A stretch of DNA of 64,000 nt from Pseudocercospora fijiensis CIRAD86 (GCF_000340215.1 NW_006921537.1:1949011-2013010), one strand, 5' to 3'. Numbered from the stretch's first letter, positions 35,074 through 48,100 are shown. Numbers and translations: made by a program. The notes: generated by a model not told the origin, from the letters alone.

Positions 35074-35917
35074 CTTGACTGTGACGACCTTGCGGTTCAG
35101 GAGCTGGAAAGGCTGTTGATCTCGAAGGAGTAATGGGAAATGCGGGCATTTGCTTGGGGGTACTTGGACATGTCAACAGCATCGACTTTATACATTGCCG
35201 CCATCATGGTCAGCTACAAGTATCGACCGACCGGCGTTTATCGGTGCTGAAGGTGTCGTCTCGCTCCCGAGCGATATCGAAATCCTTGTTGTACAACCCA
35301 CCATCCAAAAAGTGTGGATAGGGCATCCTGATGCGATGGGAGCAGTAGCTGTGCCATGTCCGCATCGATTCCGAATGATATTTACATGGCTAATTCGGTC
35401 AGCTGCGGACGGATTTAATGGGGCTCTACCAGGCTGGGTACGACGACTAGAGATACATGGTCAATCAGGCTTGAGCGTAACGTCCCGGGGAGTAGAGTGG
35501 TTTCGTGAGCAGAGGGTGCACGACCCGGGCGATGCATCCTCCAGTGCATAGCCTTGGAATATATTGATGCAGGCTGATCTTCGGAAGCTGCAATTCCATA
35601 TGCCCCATTTGTGCGATCGTTTCTCCACTGCAAGTTGATCATGCTAGCGATTCAGTGATTGCCGAACATTCGCAAAGGCCACTGTCGATGCTGTCGAGAC
35701 ACGCTTGTCGTTGTCAAGCACAATGGAAATGTACATGGAGTCTGGCCGAGTAGTCGGGTCGCCGGGCAATGATGCATCTGTGACGTACAGCTAACGCGAC
35801 AGGCTGAGGCTGTGTGAACTTTTACCTTACCACTTCAGCCGCACCCCTGGTTGTACCAACAATACCCACAATACCAAAATACCAACATCGTATGGTGCCG
35901 GAATCGTCTCCGCCGCG
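35074..35917. other. Divergent intergenic region
   Basis: It should contain the promoters of the metalloprotease (minus) and of the 465-residue protein (plus). No defined operator or uORF was recognised. Confidence 0.4.
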
Positions 35918-37315
35918 ATGAGTGTAGCACAATATCAGCTGCAGGCACCAGGTGACTCATCCGACGCTGCCAAGAAATGGTCGAGTGCCTTCTTCGCTAT
36001 GCCATGTCCTTCAACCTGCTTTCCTCATTTCATCAACATGACCGATCTTAGCAAGTCCGAAGCCATCGACGAAGTGGCCGCTCTTTTCGAAGGAAAGAAG
36101 AAAAAGACCAGATCTGTCGAGGAAGATGGCGACCACGTTGCGGTGCAGATTCAGCTCAACGCTCGATACCGCGTCTTCGATTTCTCTGGAACTGTGCCAT
36201 TCAGCATAGTATTCGGGCTCGTCCGCAAAGCTCCATCAGACAAAGATCCCAGACCTTTGATACTCCACACCCACCAATCTGTGCTAGACGTACCATATGC
36301 ACTTGCCAAAGGAATGCTCACATTACATGTGCATGAAAGCGATCGAGAAGTGCCGGTCGACGTGAGTCGGATGCTTCACACACCTGATAATGAGGCCATT
36401 TCGGTCACTCTTCCATCACCCGTTGAGCGAACGGAGAACTGGAAGCGATGCATGTCTGTTTATGAGTACATTATCAAGCCTGCAACCATCCTTGCCTCGC
36501 TTTTTGATGTCGGAAAGAGGTACTCCTTGCGAGTCCATCCAGCATATCAGGACACATCCTTTTCTTCATACGAGTATCTTCCCCAGGCAGAAGCGGTCGA
36601 CATACAGCAGCAGGTCAACGAGAAGCCGAAGGCACTCACCACCGTGGCTCATGGAAGAGCCTTCTTCAGGTCCATTTCGTCAGTGCCAATTCCGCCAGTT
36701 TTGCAGACTCGGATGCGACTTTGTCCCTCTGCGCCCGGCGAAGAAAGGGAAGGACCCGCGCAGCTTGAAATCAGCGTGACAAATACTGGCTCAGAACCGA
36801 TCACTGTGCAGGCACGCGGGCGTCAGCGTTTCCTCGTAGCGAAAGGACCGATGTTTGATGCAGAAGGGGAGGTAACAGATGATGGGCGGCCACGCATTGT
36901 CGATAAACATCTGCCAGCACCTGCCTCATCTCTTCGAGTCATCAACGTTGAAAACGGAGAGGTAATACTGGAAGCTTCGAAACCTGGGCCATGCGGCGGT
37001 GCTTCTAATCCCAAGAAAATGGAAGACACTCGGCCAAAGCTGGAGGCTCTGGTAACTCTGAAGCCTGGCGAGCCTCTAGTGAAGCAGGTGGACTTCAGCC
37101 AAATCATGGCAAAGCTGCCAGACGGAAGATATGGCATACAAATGGAGCCCCGAGGCATGTGGTGGTGTGTTGGTGATCGCGATGATTTTGGGAATGCGAG
37201 CGAGGGGCGTCTGCCGCAGCATTTGTGGAACACATCGATCCTGCCGGTGATACTTGAATGCGCTGATACTATCGAGGTGCAAGTAAGTGGAGGCAGGATC
37301 GCGGGTTACATGTAG
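35918..37315 (+). CDS. Uncharacterised protein with predicted beta-rich domains
   Basis: An uninterrupted frame of 465 residues. The ATG at 35,918 is used; Met41 at 36,038 (context CAACATGAC) is an alternative that would remove a weakly conserved leader. The sequence alternates short strands typical of beta-sandwich proteins. It has one block around residues 70-150 (Ala-Val-Gln-Ile-Gln-Leu to Leu-His-Val-His) and a second around 280-400, where Leu-Glu-Ile-Ser-Val-Thr-Asn-Thr-Gly resembles immunoglobulin-like or arrestin-like repeats. A C-terminal Arg-Gly-Met-Trp-Trp-Cys-Val-Gly segment is striking. No signal peptide or membrane helix. I do not recognise the family. Confidence 0.8.
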   Translation: MSVAQYQLQAPGDSSDAAKKWSSAFFAMPCPSTCFPHFINMTDLSKSEAIDEVAALFEGKKKKTRSVEEDGDHVAVQIQLNARYRVFDFSGTVPFSIVFGLVRKAPSDKDPRPLILHTHQSVLDVPYALAKGMLTLHVHESDREVPVDVSRMLHTPDNEAISVTLPSPVERTENWKRCMSVYEYIIKPATILASLFDVGKRYSLRVHPAYQDTSFSSYEYLPQAEAVDIQQQVNEKPKALTTVAHGRAFFRSISSVPIPPVLQTRMRLCPSAPGEEREGPAQLEISVTNTGSEPITVQARGRQRFLVAKGPMFDAEGEVTDDGRPRIVDKHLPAPASSLRVINVENGEVILEASKPGPCGGASNPKKMEDTRPKLEALVTLKPGEPLVKQVDFSQIMAKLPDGRYGIQMEPRGMWWCVGDRDDFGNASEGRLPQHLWNTSILPVILECADTIEVQVSGGRIAGYM

Positions 37316-37818
37316 CCGCTGCAGGTAGCGGCCACAGCTGGTTCGTGTGGTGCTGATTTACTGAATGGGGGATTCAATGTCGAAAGTGGCTGTTCCGCTG
37401 TTGTGAAATGCAATTTCTTTTGGCCACAGGTAATGTCTCATCTCCAGAGGTTTGCCTTGAAGACCTCAAGTACCGTGAATCGCCATCTCGGCGTGGGATG
37501 CTGGTCGTTGGCTTGGTTACATGTCTTGGAAGGCCAATGTTAACATATATTGAATACCTCTGCGTGACTGCTTCGAGCTGAGATCGCCTTTGAGGACTCA
37601 AGAAGTCGAACCAGGGCAAAATGCGGTATCGCTGGGAGATGCGAGGACAGAAGTCGTGTCACGTGCTTCTTGCCAAGCACATTACGTAATGAGCGCGACG
37701 CGCTCTCATCCCACTTTACGCGATGTTTCTTAGGCCAGCGCGCCATCAATAACGACAATTTTGGACGTCGCTGTCGCCCTTTCTCTCCCGCACTCACTGC
37801 ATCGCTGGCGACGACAAT
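37316..37818. other. Intergenic region, RFA1 promoter side
   Basis: About 500 bp. A CATGTCTTGG/ACGTGC-containing stretch precedes the RFA1 ATG; an ACGCGATG sequence at about 37,719, similar to MluI-box-like (ACGCG) cell-cycle elements of fungi, is present but unproven. Confidence 0.35.
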
Positions 37819-39797
37819 ATGACCGACGCATTCAATGCCATCACTCATGGCGCCCTCCGCCAAATTACCGAGGGCAACCCCGTGGAGAATCCCATCCTGC
37901 AGTGCGTCCAGATCAAGCCCATGGCCCAGGGCGCTGGTGGGACAGAACGGTGGCGGGTTGTCTTCAACGACACCGTCAACTTCATTCAGGGCATGCTATC
38001 CTCGCGTACGTGCAGCGGAGAACAACCTAGTCTTCAAATGGAGCCGCAGCTAACGCATTCTATAGAATCAAACCATCTAATCACCGACGGCCATCTCAAG
38101 AAAGGCAGCGTATGCCGACTCACACAGTACCAAGCAAACTTCGTCAAGGACAAGCACATTCTGATCATCATGAATCTTGATGTACTGCACGAGTATGGCG
38201 AGCAGGACAAACTGGGTTCACCGGTGGCGTTGGACGCAGCGAAGCCTGAAGCACAAGAGGACGTGAAGCCACAGCCAGGGAACATCGCGGGAAACAACTT
38301 CTATGGTCAGAAGCCACAGCAGGCGCAACTACAACAGCAGCAGCAGCAGCGGTCACTGCCTTCGCGGACAAATGGTGCTTCTCATGGCGGCGCACATGGC
38401 AATATCACGCCCATCGAAGCTGTCTCGCCATATCAGCACAAGTGGACAATCAAGGCAAGATGCACATCAAAAGGCGATATCAAGACATGGCACAACAAGA
38501 ACGGAGAAGGTAAGCTGTTTAGCGCTAACTTCTTGGACGAGACTAGCGAGATTCGAGCAACCATGTTCAACGAGCAATGCGACCAGTGGTACGACGTGCT
38601 GCAAGAGGGTTCTGTATACTACATCTCGAGCCCATGCAAAGTCCAGCTGGCTAAGAAGCAATTCTCGAACCTGCCGAACGACTACGAATTGACTTTCGAG
38701 CGGGACACGCAGGTAGAGAAAGCCGATGATGAAGGCGTGCCGCAGGTCAAGTACAGCTTCACGAATCTCGAATCGCTCCAAAATGTCGAGAAAGACACTG
38801 TGACCGACGTCATTGGTGTGCTTGCAGATGTCGGTGAGGTCAATGAGATCGTGTCGAAAACTACATCGAAGCCCTACAGCAAGCGAGAGCTTACTTTGGT
38901 GGACGACACTGGGTACAATGTCCGCCTGACTATCTGGGGCAAGGTTGCTGAGTCCTTTGATGCTTCTCCCGAAGCTGTTGTAGCGTTCAAGGGAGTCAAG
39001 GTCAGCGATTTTGGTGGTCGATCATTGTCCTTGCTGTCCAGCGGAAGCATGAACATCGATCCAGATATCGACGAGGCTTACAAGCTGAAAGGCTGGTACC
39101 AAGCCAACGGCAGCACAACACAATTCGCATCGCATGCCAACACCATGGCCACTGTTGGTGCCACGTCTGGAGGTCGCAAGGACGACACCAAGACCATCCA
39201 ACAGGTTCGTGACGAGAACCTGGGTATGACTGATGCTACGGACTGGTTCACGCTCAAAGCGACTATCGTCTACATCAAGCAAGACAACTTTGCATATGCT
39301 GCATGCCAGACCACTGATCCCCAACCTTGCAACAAGAAAGTGACCGAGGTCGATAATGGCAGCTGGCGATGCGAGAAATGCGAGAAAAACTGGGATGCGC
39401 CCAAGTACCGCTACATCATGAGCGTCAACGTCAGCGATCATACCGGACAACTCTGGCTCAGCTGTTTCGACGACGTCGGACAAGCTATGCTGGGAATGCC
39501 TGCCAACGAGCTCATGGTAGCGAAGGAGGAGGGCGATGAAAAGAGAGTGACTGATGCATTCGCTGACGCGAACTGCAAGAGCTTTGTGTTCAAGTGCAGG
39601 TGTAAGATGGACAACTACCAGGACCAACAGCGGTATATTCAATCTTTCTCGCGAATGTGGAGACATGTGCTGATCATTGTTGCAGAGTTCGCTACCAAGT
39701 CCAGTACGCCAACAACATCGACTTCGTGCGCGAATCAAAGAGGCTGGCCGATATCATCAAGCTATACAACAGTGCTTCGGACACCTTGTTTGTATGA
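37819..39797 (+). CDS. RFA1: Replication factor A, large subunit (RPA70)
   Basis: Three exons (37,819-38,005, 38,066-39,632, 39,686-39,797) give 621 residues, close to the usual 600-620. Introns: GTACGT..ATAG (60 nt), GTATAT..GCAG (53 nt). The first joins Met-Leu-Ser-Ser to Gln-Ser-Asn-His-Leu; the second restores the family ending, including Asp-Ile-Ile-Lys-Leu-Tyr. Domain order: N-terminal OB fold (1-115), linker with a Gln tract (CAG repeat near 38,335-38,350), DNA-binding OB folds A and B (about 190-430), and the C-terminal OB fold with a four-Cys zinc ribbon (Cys...Cys...CEKC) and Ala-Pro-Lys-Tyr-Arg-Tyr. Part of the heterotrimer that coats single-stranded DNA in replication, repair and recombination. 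Confidence 0.95.
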
Positions 39798-40322
39798 GAC
39801 AGCAGGGTGTGGTGAGTAATTGTCGAAGTCAAATAGTTCTCAGAGACCACGCTAGCTTGATGCATAGAGCGCCTGCACGATGATGAGGGCTTTCTAGATG
39901 CATAATACGAACTGATGCACAGCCGGATAACATGGCACCCATGTTTTCACGTTTCACAGCTTTGGACGATTGTAGCAGCCACACACTACACCGAAAGTCG
40001 AGCGCTGGAGAAACGGTGGAAGTCCTTTTCATGTCTTTCCTTCGCAGCAGCTGAAGTCGAAGTGACGTAGTAAGCTCTGTTTCTCGGTCGAGAATTTCAC
40101 TTGTTTCCAATGTTGCTTGAGAGGAACAACTCATAAGTTCGTGATCTCCTCTCCAAGGACACATGTTTGTTTCGGCCCAAGTTTAGAGTCTGCTAGCGCG
40201 TTCTCTTCTTGGCTTTGCGCAGGGATGCTCGCGTGCTGACAACACTTCCCGTTGCTTTGCTTCCCCTTCTTGTTACCCTCGACAACGCACTCGCTGAATA
40301 ATAATCTCGGTGATGCTCAAAC
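39798..40322. other. Intergenic region
   Basis: Three prime flank of RFA1 and 5' flank of the kinase-like gene. Nothing specific recognised. Confidence 0.4.
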
Positions 40323-41181
40323 ATGGACTATGAGACTGCCGATGGCTCACAGTTCTCTTTGCGTGAGATCTGGTCAGAAGATGAAGGCAATCCCGAATTT
40401 CGAGGCACGCACATTACTGCATTCGTTGACGGCAATGCGTACGCGGGCAGATCTTCAGAGCGAGCTGGTGAGATGGATGATGCGGACGTGCTCCAATACT
40501 TGGACCCAGTCCCCACCGAGAACATATTCCCATTGATGCCTAATGACTTTACCGTTGCTCCAGCTTTCGATGCCTCGAAGCATTATCTCAAGGCACCTCA
40601 GTTCACGTACGATGACCGACTTCCGGGCAATACGTTTGTGGCAGATTGCTTTTTGCATGAAGCTGCCGTGCTTGAGCGGCTGATGAAGCATCCGCACCCC
40701 AGCATCGTCACGTATTTCGGGTGTGTGGTCAGAAACAAACGCATCACTCATCTAACCCTGAAGCGGTATCCTCGTACTCTGACCGAGCTCAAAGATGGGG
40801 ACTTGCCCGATACTGAACGGCAGCTTTTGCGCGACAACATCGAGGATGGGATTAGACATCTTCATTCCCTCGGCTTGGCGCATAACGATCTCAACCCCGG
40901 TACAGTAGCAAAGTTCAAAGTCGTCTCCGTTGCGCAGAGCACTTTTCGCTGATAGTACACCAGACAATGTCTGCATCGATCAGGATGGCCGGCCAGTCAT
41001 TGTTGACTTCGACTCATGCTTGCCTTTTGGCGAACCACTGATGAAGGGAGTTCCGCACCTAGCAAGCGACAATGTATCACTCTCAGATGCGAAACATGAC
41101 TTGGAGGGACTCCGTAACATCGAGTGTTTCCTACATCTTGCCCCACAAGTCGCAGACCAGCCAGGGCGCCTCCCAAGATGA
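40323..41181 (+). CDS. Small protein kinase-like protein
   Basis: Two exons (40,323-40,899, 40,964-41,181) give 264 residues; intron GTACAG..CCAG, 64 nt. The splice joins His-Asn-Asp-Leu-Asn-Pro to Asp-Asn, completing a catalytic loop HNDLNPDN at 187-194 (canonical HxDxxxxN). The following magnesium-loop triad is Asp-Phe-Asp (207-209) rather than DFG. An N-lobe with a long acidic lead precedes it; a canonical glycine-rich loop and the VAIK lysine are not obvious. After the triad only about 55 residues remain, ending with the helix AKHDLEGLRNIECFL, as in compact fungal kinase-like proteins that lack the large C-lobe. Catalytic competence uncertain. Location probably cytosolic. Confidence 0.75.
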
Positions 41182-42109
41182 GCGTCATTGATCGCAGGCC
41201 TGGACATGATTACAAAATCCACATCTATGGATCAATGCGACCCGGAGATGTGGTCGACAGGTTTCTGGCAGACGTCCGTGCGGAGGAGTCTAAGTGATCT
41301 AAAAAGGGTTGAGCCTGCGCATGGATAGTGGCTACGTTACAGTCTGTGCCAAGCTCGGCGAAGAATCAGTCGAGGATGGAGGATATTGTCAGGCGACAAG
41401 ATGGGAGGTGTATACAATGAGAGCAAGTTGCATTACTGCGTCTGACTGCTTGACTGAGCCGGACTACTCTTCGGAGGGCCTCGACAGAGGTTGAATGTTC
41501 CTACCTTGAGCTTGGAGAAGAAGGTTAGATGAGCCAACAGTGGGAATTCTGGCACTGCGAGTCTTCACAGATGACCAGAGACGTCGAGAAGGTCCGCGAA
41601 TTGGATCTTGTCAAGGCTGCGCTTGCATATAATAGTTCTGCGATAACGCGTCTGAAACCCATCACGAATACGCTCGGGCCGATTTTCCCCGAAATCATGT
41701 GTTCAAGCACTGTCGCGTTGAACAACCTTTCTCCTGTCCACACTTCTGCAAGTTCTGCTCGCTAACGTTGAATTCAACCATGCTCGAGGTCTCGCTGTAC
41801 ATGAACGAGCGCCAACAAATGGGATGTCTCCTTGTCGCAGAGCAAATCCAGAGGTCGGCCATGCTCGGCACCAGAGACAGAATTCCGCGCTCCTGACTGA
41901 TGCAGAGACGGCAGATCTCTGCACCGGAACTCCCATACCAACTCCCACCGCGAAGCTCTCTGCGGATGTCGTCGTTGTTGGTCACTGATCCTTGACCGCT
42001 GTCACTTCTCTTTCACTGCTTTCGTATTCCTTTACTACTCCAGCTCGTAATGGCCAGCGAAAGCCGATAAACTCAACAACTACATCACCGTGAGAGTGGT
42101 CCAGGGACC
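41182..42109. other. Intergenic region
   Basis: Short frames on both strands, none supported. It probably includes the undetected 5' exon of the arylsulfotransferase gene. Confidence 0.35.
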
Positions 42110-43870
42110 TGGAAAATTGCAGCGACTAACAATGGCCCTCAGAGACCTGATCTACAGGCACCTAAATGGAATATCTCAATATACGACCGAGAGAAGTTGG
42201 CTCCTGGCTACTGGTTTATGTCACCTTATGAGCACATCGATCAGAAAAGTCCTGGCAAAGGCTGGATAGGACCGCATATATACGATGATGAAGGAGAGCT
42301 TATCTGGAGCGGAGCGGAGCTGTTCGGACACATGAGTGCTATGGACTTCAAAGTTAGCAGTTTTCGCGATACTAAGGTACTATCCATGATCAGGCCGGAG
42401 GTTCGTGAAGCTGTACTATTAGATGATGCTTTCCGTATCGTTGAGGATGTACCCATCGACGGTCTCAACATGCACGATCTCAACTTTATCGATGACGGGA
42501 AACATGCTCTGGTTATCACGAGAGGAGTGGTGAATGCTTCCGAGGAGCTTTCCAGAGTGACTGGTTTAGAGAATGGCAAATGCGAGGCCAACTTTCACGG
42601 CATTCTTGAGCTTGACACCGCGACTTGGGAACCTGTTTGGAACTGGACGAGCTACGACCACATCGGTTTCGACGATACCTCTTTCAAGTACGGGCCAGCA
42701 ACCGATCGCTGCAAGCACGAATGGGATTTTCTTCACGCCAATGCTGTTGACAAATGTCCCGATGGCGATATCTTGTTATCTGCCAGACACACCGACACGA
42801 TCTATAAGATTTCGAAAGAGACTGGATCGATCGTCTGGCGCCTTGGTGGACGTAAGAATGACTTCGATGCGAGTAATGTGAACTTCTCTCGACAGCACGA
42901 TGTTCGTTGCCGCTCTCAAAACGAGACACATACTGGTATCACCCTCATGGACAATGCGAAGGGAGAGGATCCAAAGCGACCTACGAGCGCTTATTCTCGA
43001 GGCTTGCATATATCTCTGAACACTGTCAAGATGACAGCCGATATCATCTCTCACTACGATCATCCCGATCAAGGCTACACGAATCGACGAGGCTCATATC
43101 AACTCCTACCAAACAATAACGTCTTCATGGGCTAGTCCGAATCGTCTCTCCACAGCGAGCACGCTCCAGATGGACAGCTATTAATGCAGGCCAGAACGCT
43201 ACCAGAATGGCTCGGCTCATACCGTAGCTACAAGTTCCCATTCGTTGGACGACCTCTCGACCCACCTGACGTTCTCTCCCACGCATTCACGCGCACAGAT
43301 GACTCTACAATGATGAACGTTTACGTGAGCTGGAATGGAGCGACTGAAGTCGCAACCTGGAACCTCTACCGCACTGATGCAACTGGACATGCTGAAGCCA
43401 CGAGTCTCATTGCCAGCAAGACGAGGACCGGGTTTGAGACCACAATCTCGTATGACGGATATGCAAAATTCGTGCTCATTGAAGCGCTGGATAAGAATGG
43501 CAATCTTCTAGAAAACGGTCGCTCGCAAATCTTGACAAATTTACCGGCTCAGAATATGCTTACGTCTGAGGTTGTAGCGGAGGAGTTGTGGTTACAGCAG
43601 ATTGGGGACGGGGTTCGTGCGTCTACTTCCAAACACGGGAAGCAGAGGCTTGTCTATCAGAGCACTGGGATCGCTTTCGTGGGAGGATTTGTCTTGTGTA
43701 CGCTGCTTGCTTTATTAGTGGCTTGGTCGATCTGTCGAACTATGCGGAAGAGTTCGAGGATCAGGACGCCGTGGCATAGATCAATGAAGGAATATCGGCC
43801 ATTGAATGAGAAAGAGGAGGTTCGGGTCGAGATCATGGAGTGTGAAAGTGGATGCTCGAGTCCGTCATGA
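42110..43870 (+). pseudogene. Arylsulfotransferase-family membrane protein with one premature stop
   Basis: One frame runs from at least 42,110 to 43,870 (about 585 codons) and is broken only by a TAG at 43,133-43,135. Upstream of any ATG the frame already reads a family-like Arg-Pro-Asp-Leu-Gln-Ala-Pro-Lys-Trp-Asn, then APGYWFMSPY, so the start and signal exon lie further 5' and were not identified. Later motifs fit the fungal Arylsulfotran_2 (ASST) beta-propeller: LNMHDLNFIDDGKHALV, His-Glu-Trp-Asp-Phe-Leu-His-Ala-Asn, LLSARHTDTIYKI, GSIVWRLGG, and RQHD. The stop replaces a Trp in the block before SEHAPDG. A membrane helix follows near the C-terminus (STGIAFVGGFVLCTLLALL). Type II or GPI-like topology is not decided. 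Single nonsense change or sequencing error cannot be told apart here. Confidence 0.8.
43133..43135 (+). other. In-frame TAG in the arylsulfotransferase gene
   Basis: Context ATGGGC TAG TCCGAA. The expected codon is TGG (Trp). The change is G to A at a TpG, a RIP-type transition. The frame is open on both sides, and no intron of credible size would remove it. Confidence 0.75.
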
Positions 43871-45129
43871 GCCACTGAATCGGTACATGTATGAAATACG
43901 ATGTCCTCACTGCTTTACCGTCGCCCAGATATCTGGCTCTCTGAATGAATCTCCCTTTGTCGCTTCTGGACTTGCTCTTGCTCTGCTCTTCTCGCTGACT
44001 GAAGCAGCAGATATAAATATCTCTCCCGTCGCTGGCATCTAACTCCCACCATCACGTCGGACAGAGAAAGCATCTCACATCCTTTCCCCAAGCTCTTTTA
44101 TACCTATCAACCTTAGACTCACCCACCTTTCGTCACCACAAGACCTTCCTTCGACAATAATTCGATTCCACGGATACTGCCCACCTTCCAGATTTTCTGA
44201 CACGTACTGTTGTTCCACAATGACATAGTAGCATACTTTCAGCCTTCCTTATCCAACTTCGCAGTTCGCAGTCCATTCTCGAGCTCCACCATGACAAGAA
44301 AGATCCATTATATGCCCCTCCCCTCTTTCTGACTCAAAGGTTGCGCAGCCGACGCTCAGAACAATACTCCATCTCCGAGCACGCCCTCTTCCACGGGTGG
44401 TTTCGCTTGGTGGGAGAAGACTAGATTTCTGGGATTTTGCGTGAAGGAGTAGGTAGTCGAGATCGTCTTGGGACGAGAACTCTCGGGCGAAAGGGTGGGT
44501 TAGAATATGCCTTTACTGGAAGTCAGATATAATATAAACGTTCGGGCTTCTACTATCGTCCGTACACGCTTCTCGTATGCTCGTAGCACGCAGCATCACG
44601 GCCATGTGCCACGCTAGCCTCTCATTCTGGCTAGAATGCGCCCTTATGCAGTGCATGGCCGATCCGAAGGGCCCACTGGCTTCCACGTGTCCCAGACGGC
44701 ACGTCTTCGCTTGCTGTGAGCAAGCTTCTGGACGACGCCCACCACATATATAATCGTCGACGACGGCCGCGAGAACTTCACCAGATATCCTATGCTTTCT
44801 ACTCCACTGTCGGGGAGAGGAGCTGGCAACGAAGAAGCATCCAACGCCTGCGACAATCACCAATTGTTGAACATCGCGCCATTTCTGATCACTCGTTGGC
44901 TTCGGGCAAAGCTCTACCTCTCCCTGTACGACTGACTGCTGTCAATCATGCAGCAAGCCAGCAAGATTGTGCTCGATCGAACTGTAATATATCGAAATTA
45001 TTGCCGCGCTCCAGCCGGAAGTCCTGACCTGCTGCATAGGGAAAGAGATCTCAGCATAGACGACAGACCAATGGATATCCGGGGTTTCGTCAGTCACTTC
45101 ACGCCCGCTGATCGCGGGGAAATGGGCTA
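43871..45129. other. Intergenic region
   Basis: No supported gene. A GATATAAATATC palindrome occurs near 44,010. The region ends at the left border of the pogo-type element. Confidence 0.4.
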
Positions 45130-48100
45130 TACGTAAAATCGCGATTTGTTAGTAGGCCATACGTAAATCTCGATATAATCGTACTTTCCAGTCCTATTCG
45201 GATATCCAGGTGGATGCTGTTATAAACCGCGAGTCCAAATATCATATAGATGGCCTTGTCCGAGTATGTAGTGGCTGTAGACCTTACTGCCGCCATTTTC
45301 TTATGTAATCCTTGGCAGGCGCGTCCACCTCATTCTAAAGCGCGTATTCTCCTATTCCTTCTCTTCTACTATACGGATTGTATACAATCGTAGCTATAGG
45401 GCGTAAAAAAGGCAAAAAGGCGAAGAGGGTGCGTACTAAGCGGTTAACCGAGACGGAGAGGGCGGAAAGGGTAGTAGAACGCGTCGTTTCGAGGTACTAT
45501 AAACTGCAGGCTAAATTAGTCAATCTTAGTATACGAGAGGTATATAGGATTAAGAGGGCAACCGACCTATATTCGCGAATATACTAGCGATTAAGAGGCC
45601 GTCTATCGCTCCTATCGCGGCCGCCGACTAATACTAAGTTAATAGAGGCTCAAGAGCTAGCGCTAGCGGATTATTGTCGAGAGAGGGACGAAATAGGGAT
45701 ATTCTTGCCGGTAGCGCTAATTAGCGTTGTTGCTATAGACATACTAAAGAGAATGTCGCCTAATAAGGTTATACTACTATTCGGTAGTAACTAGGCTAAA
45801 CGATTCCTAGCTCGGCATAACCTTAGCAAGGTAAAGTCTAAACCTATTAAGAAGCAGCGCAAGGAAGCCTATAACCCTTCAACGATAAGGGCGTAGTTTA
45901 ATCGGTTTAAGGCGATAGTAGAGCGACTAGGTATAAAGCCGCGGAACATATAGAATTTCGACGAAACCGGCTTTCGGATTGGTATTAGTAGCAACGAATA
46001 CGTAGTTACAATAGACACGAAGCGGCGCGCCTAGACTAAATGCGATACTAATCGTACGCATATAACCGTAGTCGAGACCGTTAACGCGTACGGCGAGGTG
46101 ATTGAATATCAATTGATTGTTAAAGGTATAATAGTTTAAGAGCGTTAGATACTAAAAGAAGGTAAGTCTATTACCGAGACCGAGTCTATTGCCTAAGGCA
46201 ATAACAACGTTACTTGCTAACTACACCCTCGTTGTTAGGCAAGGACAACTTCTTGATTACTATTAACGAGTCTAGTTATATAACGGACGACACTGCTATA
46301 TACTATATCTATTAGTTTGAGCGTAAGACAAGACCTAAGGACCTAAACGAATGGAGGGTGCTACTATACGACAATTATAGCTCCTACTGCTTCAAGGAAT
46401 TCGCGGCCTTCGCGAAGCGCTATAAAATTCAATTATAGGGCCTACAACTACATACTTCGCACTTTATACAGCCTCTCGACGTTATACTATTCTAAGTATA
46501 TAAGTTGAAGCATAGACAAGCGGTCTTAGAGGCTATACACCGTAGTATTAGTGAATTTGGTATTCCTGAGTTTATAGAAGCCCTTTCAGCTATTTAGGTA
46601 AAGACATTTACTAACTATAATATAAGGGCCGCATTCCGTAAGATAGGCTTGTTCCTAATTAATAGAGAGGTTCCTTATCGTTACATTCGAGATCAGTATA
46701 GCGCTACAGACTATAATTGGAACTGGTAGGTAATCGAGGGCGAATTAGCGTAGGAGGAAGCCCGATACGAAGAATCGCTTATAATAGCAGATACCGCTTA
46801 GTAGGAACACCTCGCATCGGTTAAGCGTAAACGTTCGCCTAATCCCAATATTGTCGATCTAGATAGGTAGCACCGCGCTAATAGTCGTCACTATTTAAGG
46901 GATCTCGAGAATATAATTGCTTAGGGCATGCTATCTTTACTACCTTAGCCGATCCGGACGCTAATACCCGAATTGCTATAATAGTTGCTAGTTACTACTA
47001 CTAGCCCTCGTACGATCTAGGCATCTCGTAGTGCTATACAAGCTCGTAAGGACTTCCGACGTCGCTATCTAAAGACCGCACTACTTAGTATCGATACTAC
47101 ATTATCCTTATTTAATCTATTCTTCTTATTACCTACAAAGTAAGTAGAAGCTATCTATAACATATCAGTCGATACGGCTATCTATAAAGGTAAAGAATAC
47201 AAGCGCAAATACAAGTCTACAAGCCTCGTTGAACGCGCAAGGAAGCGCTAGAAGGAGTAACTAAATAGGCTTATTCGAGCTAGTACGATTAAGGCTTCTA
47301 AACTACGCTTACAACTCACTTAGCAAGACAAGGAAATAGCTAACAATTGCTACTAGAAGATGCTCCGTAAGGCTAAGTCCCTATATAACAAAGCACGCTA
47401 ATATCGACTGAAGTATAGCGAGGCCTTTCGTATTGTATTTAATAACAATAGTAAGACTAAGTTTACAGACGTTATATTGCAGCCTATCGACAAGCTACTA
47501 TAACGTGCCTTCGACCTTCGGCTTCTTACTACCACTATTACTAACAACGACTCGGTAAAGAAGACCGGTGATCCGTACGCTAATATTATTAGCGAATACA
47601 AGCGATACACTTATACCTCCGACGGCGGCGACATTACCTATACGTAGAGCTAGGTATAGACACTATCACTGCCGAGCCGCACCTGCGAATACGAAGAAGG
47701 TGACCTTCTAACCTAGACTAACGTTAAGTTAAAGCGGCGATTAAACGGCTTATTCGCGTAAGAGCCTAATACCCGACTAGACTAGTTGCAACAAGATAAG
47801 GCGCTACTTAATAAGGATACTATATACACTATAATTTAGCCTCATCTAGTACATCCTCGTCGCCGTTAAGAGTCTGTATAGCGGAAGCGGTATTTCTACG
47901 AAGATCCGAAGAAAACTAGTCGTTATAAGGGCTTAGTTGCTAGCAGCAAGAACGACCCTATTAAGCTAGAAGACACACAAGAGGCGGCAGTTACATACTA
48001 GACATATAGGCTAACCTGTATAGTGATTGATTATATAGTCGATGCGAGGTACGCGCTAAGGCGATAGGAATAGGTATATACGGTCGCAATTTGCTCGAAA

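Noticed and set aside
39022..39738. 238-residue frame antisense to RFA1
   Set aside because: Shadow of a conserved coding exon; no independent features.
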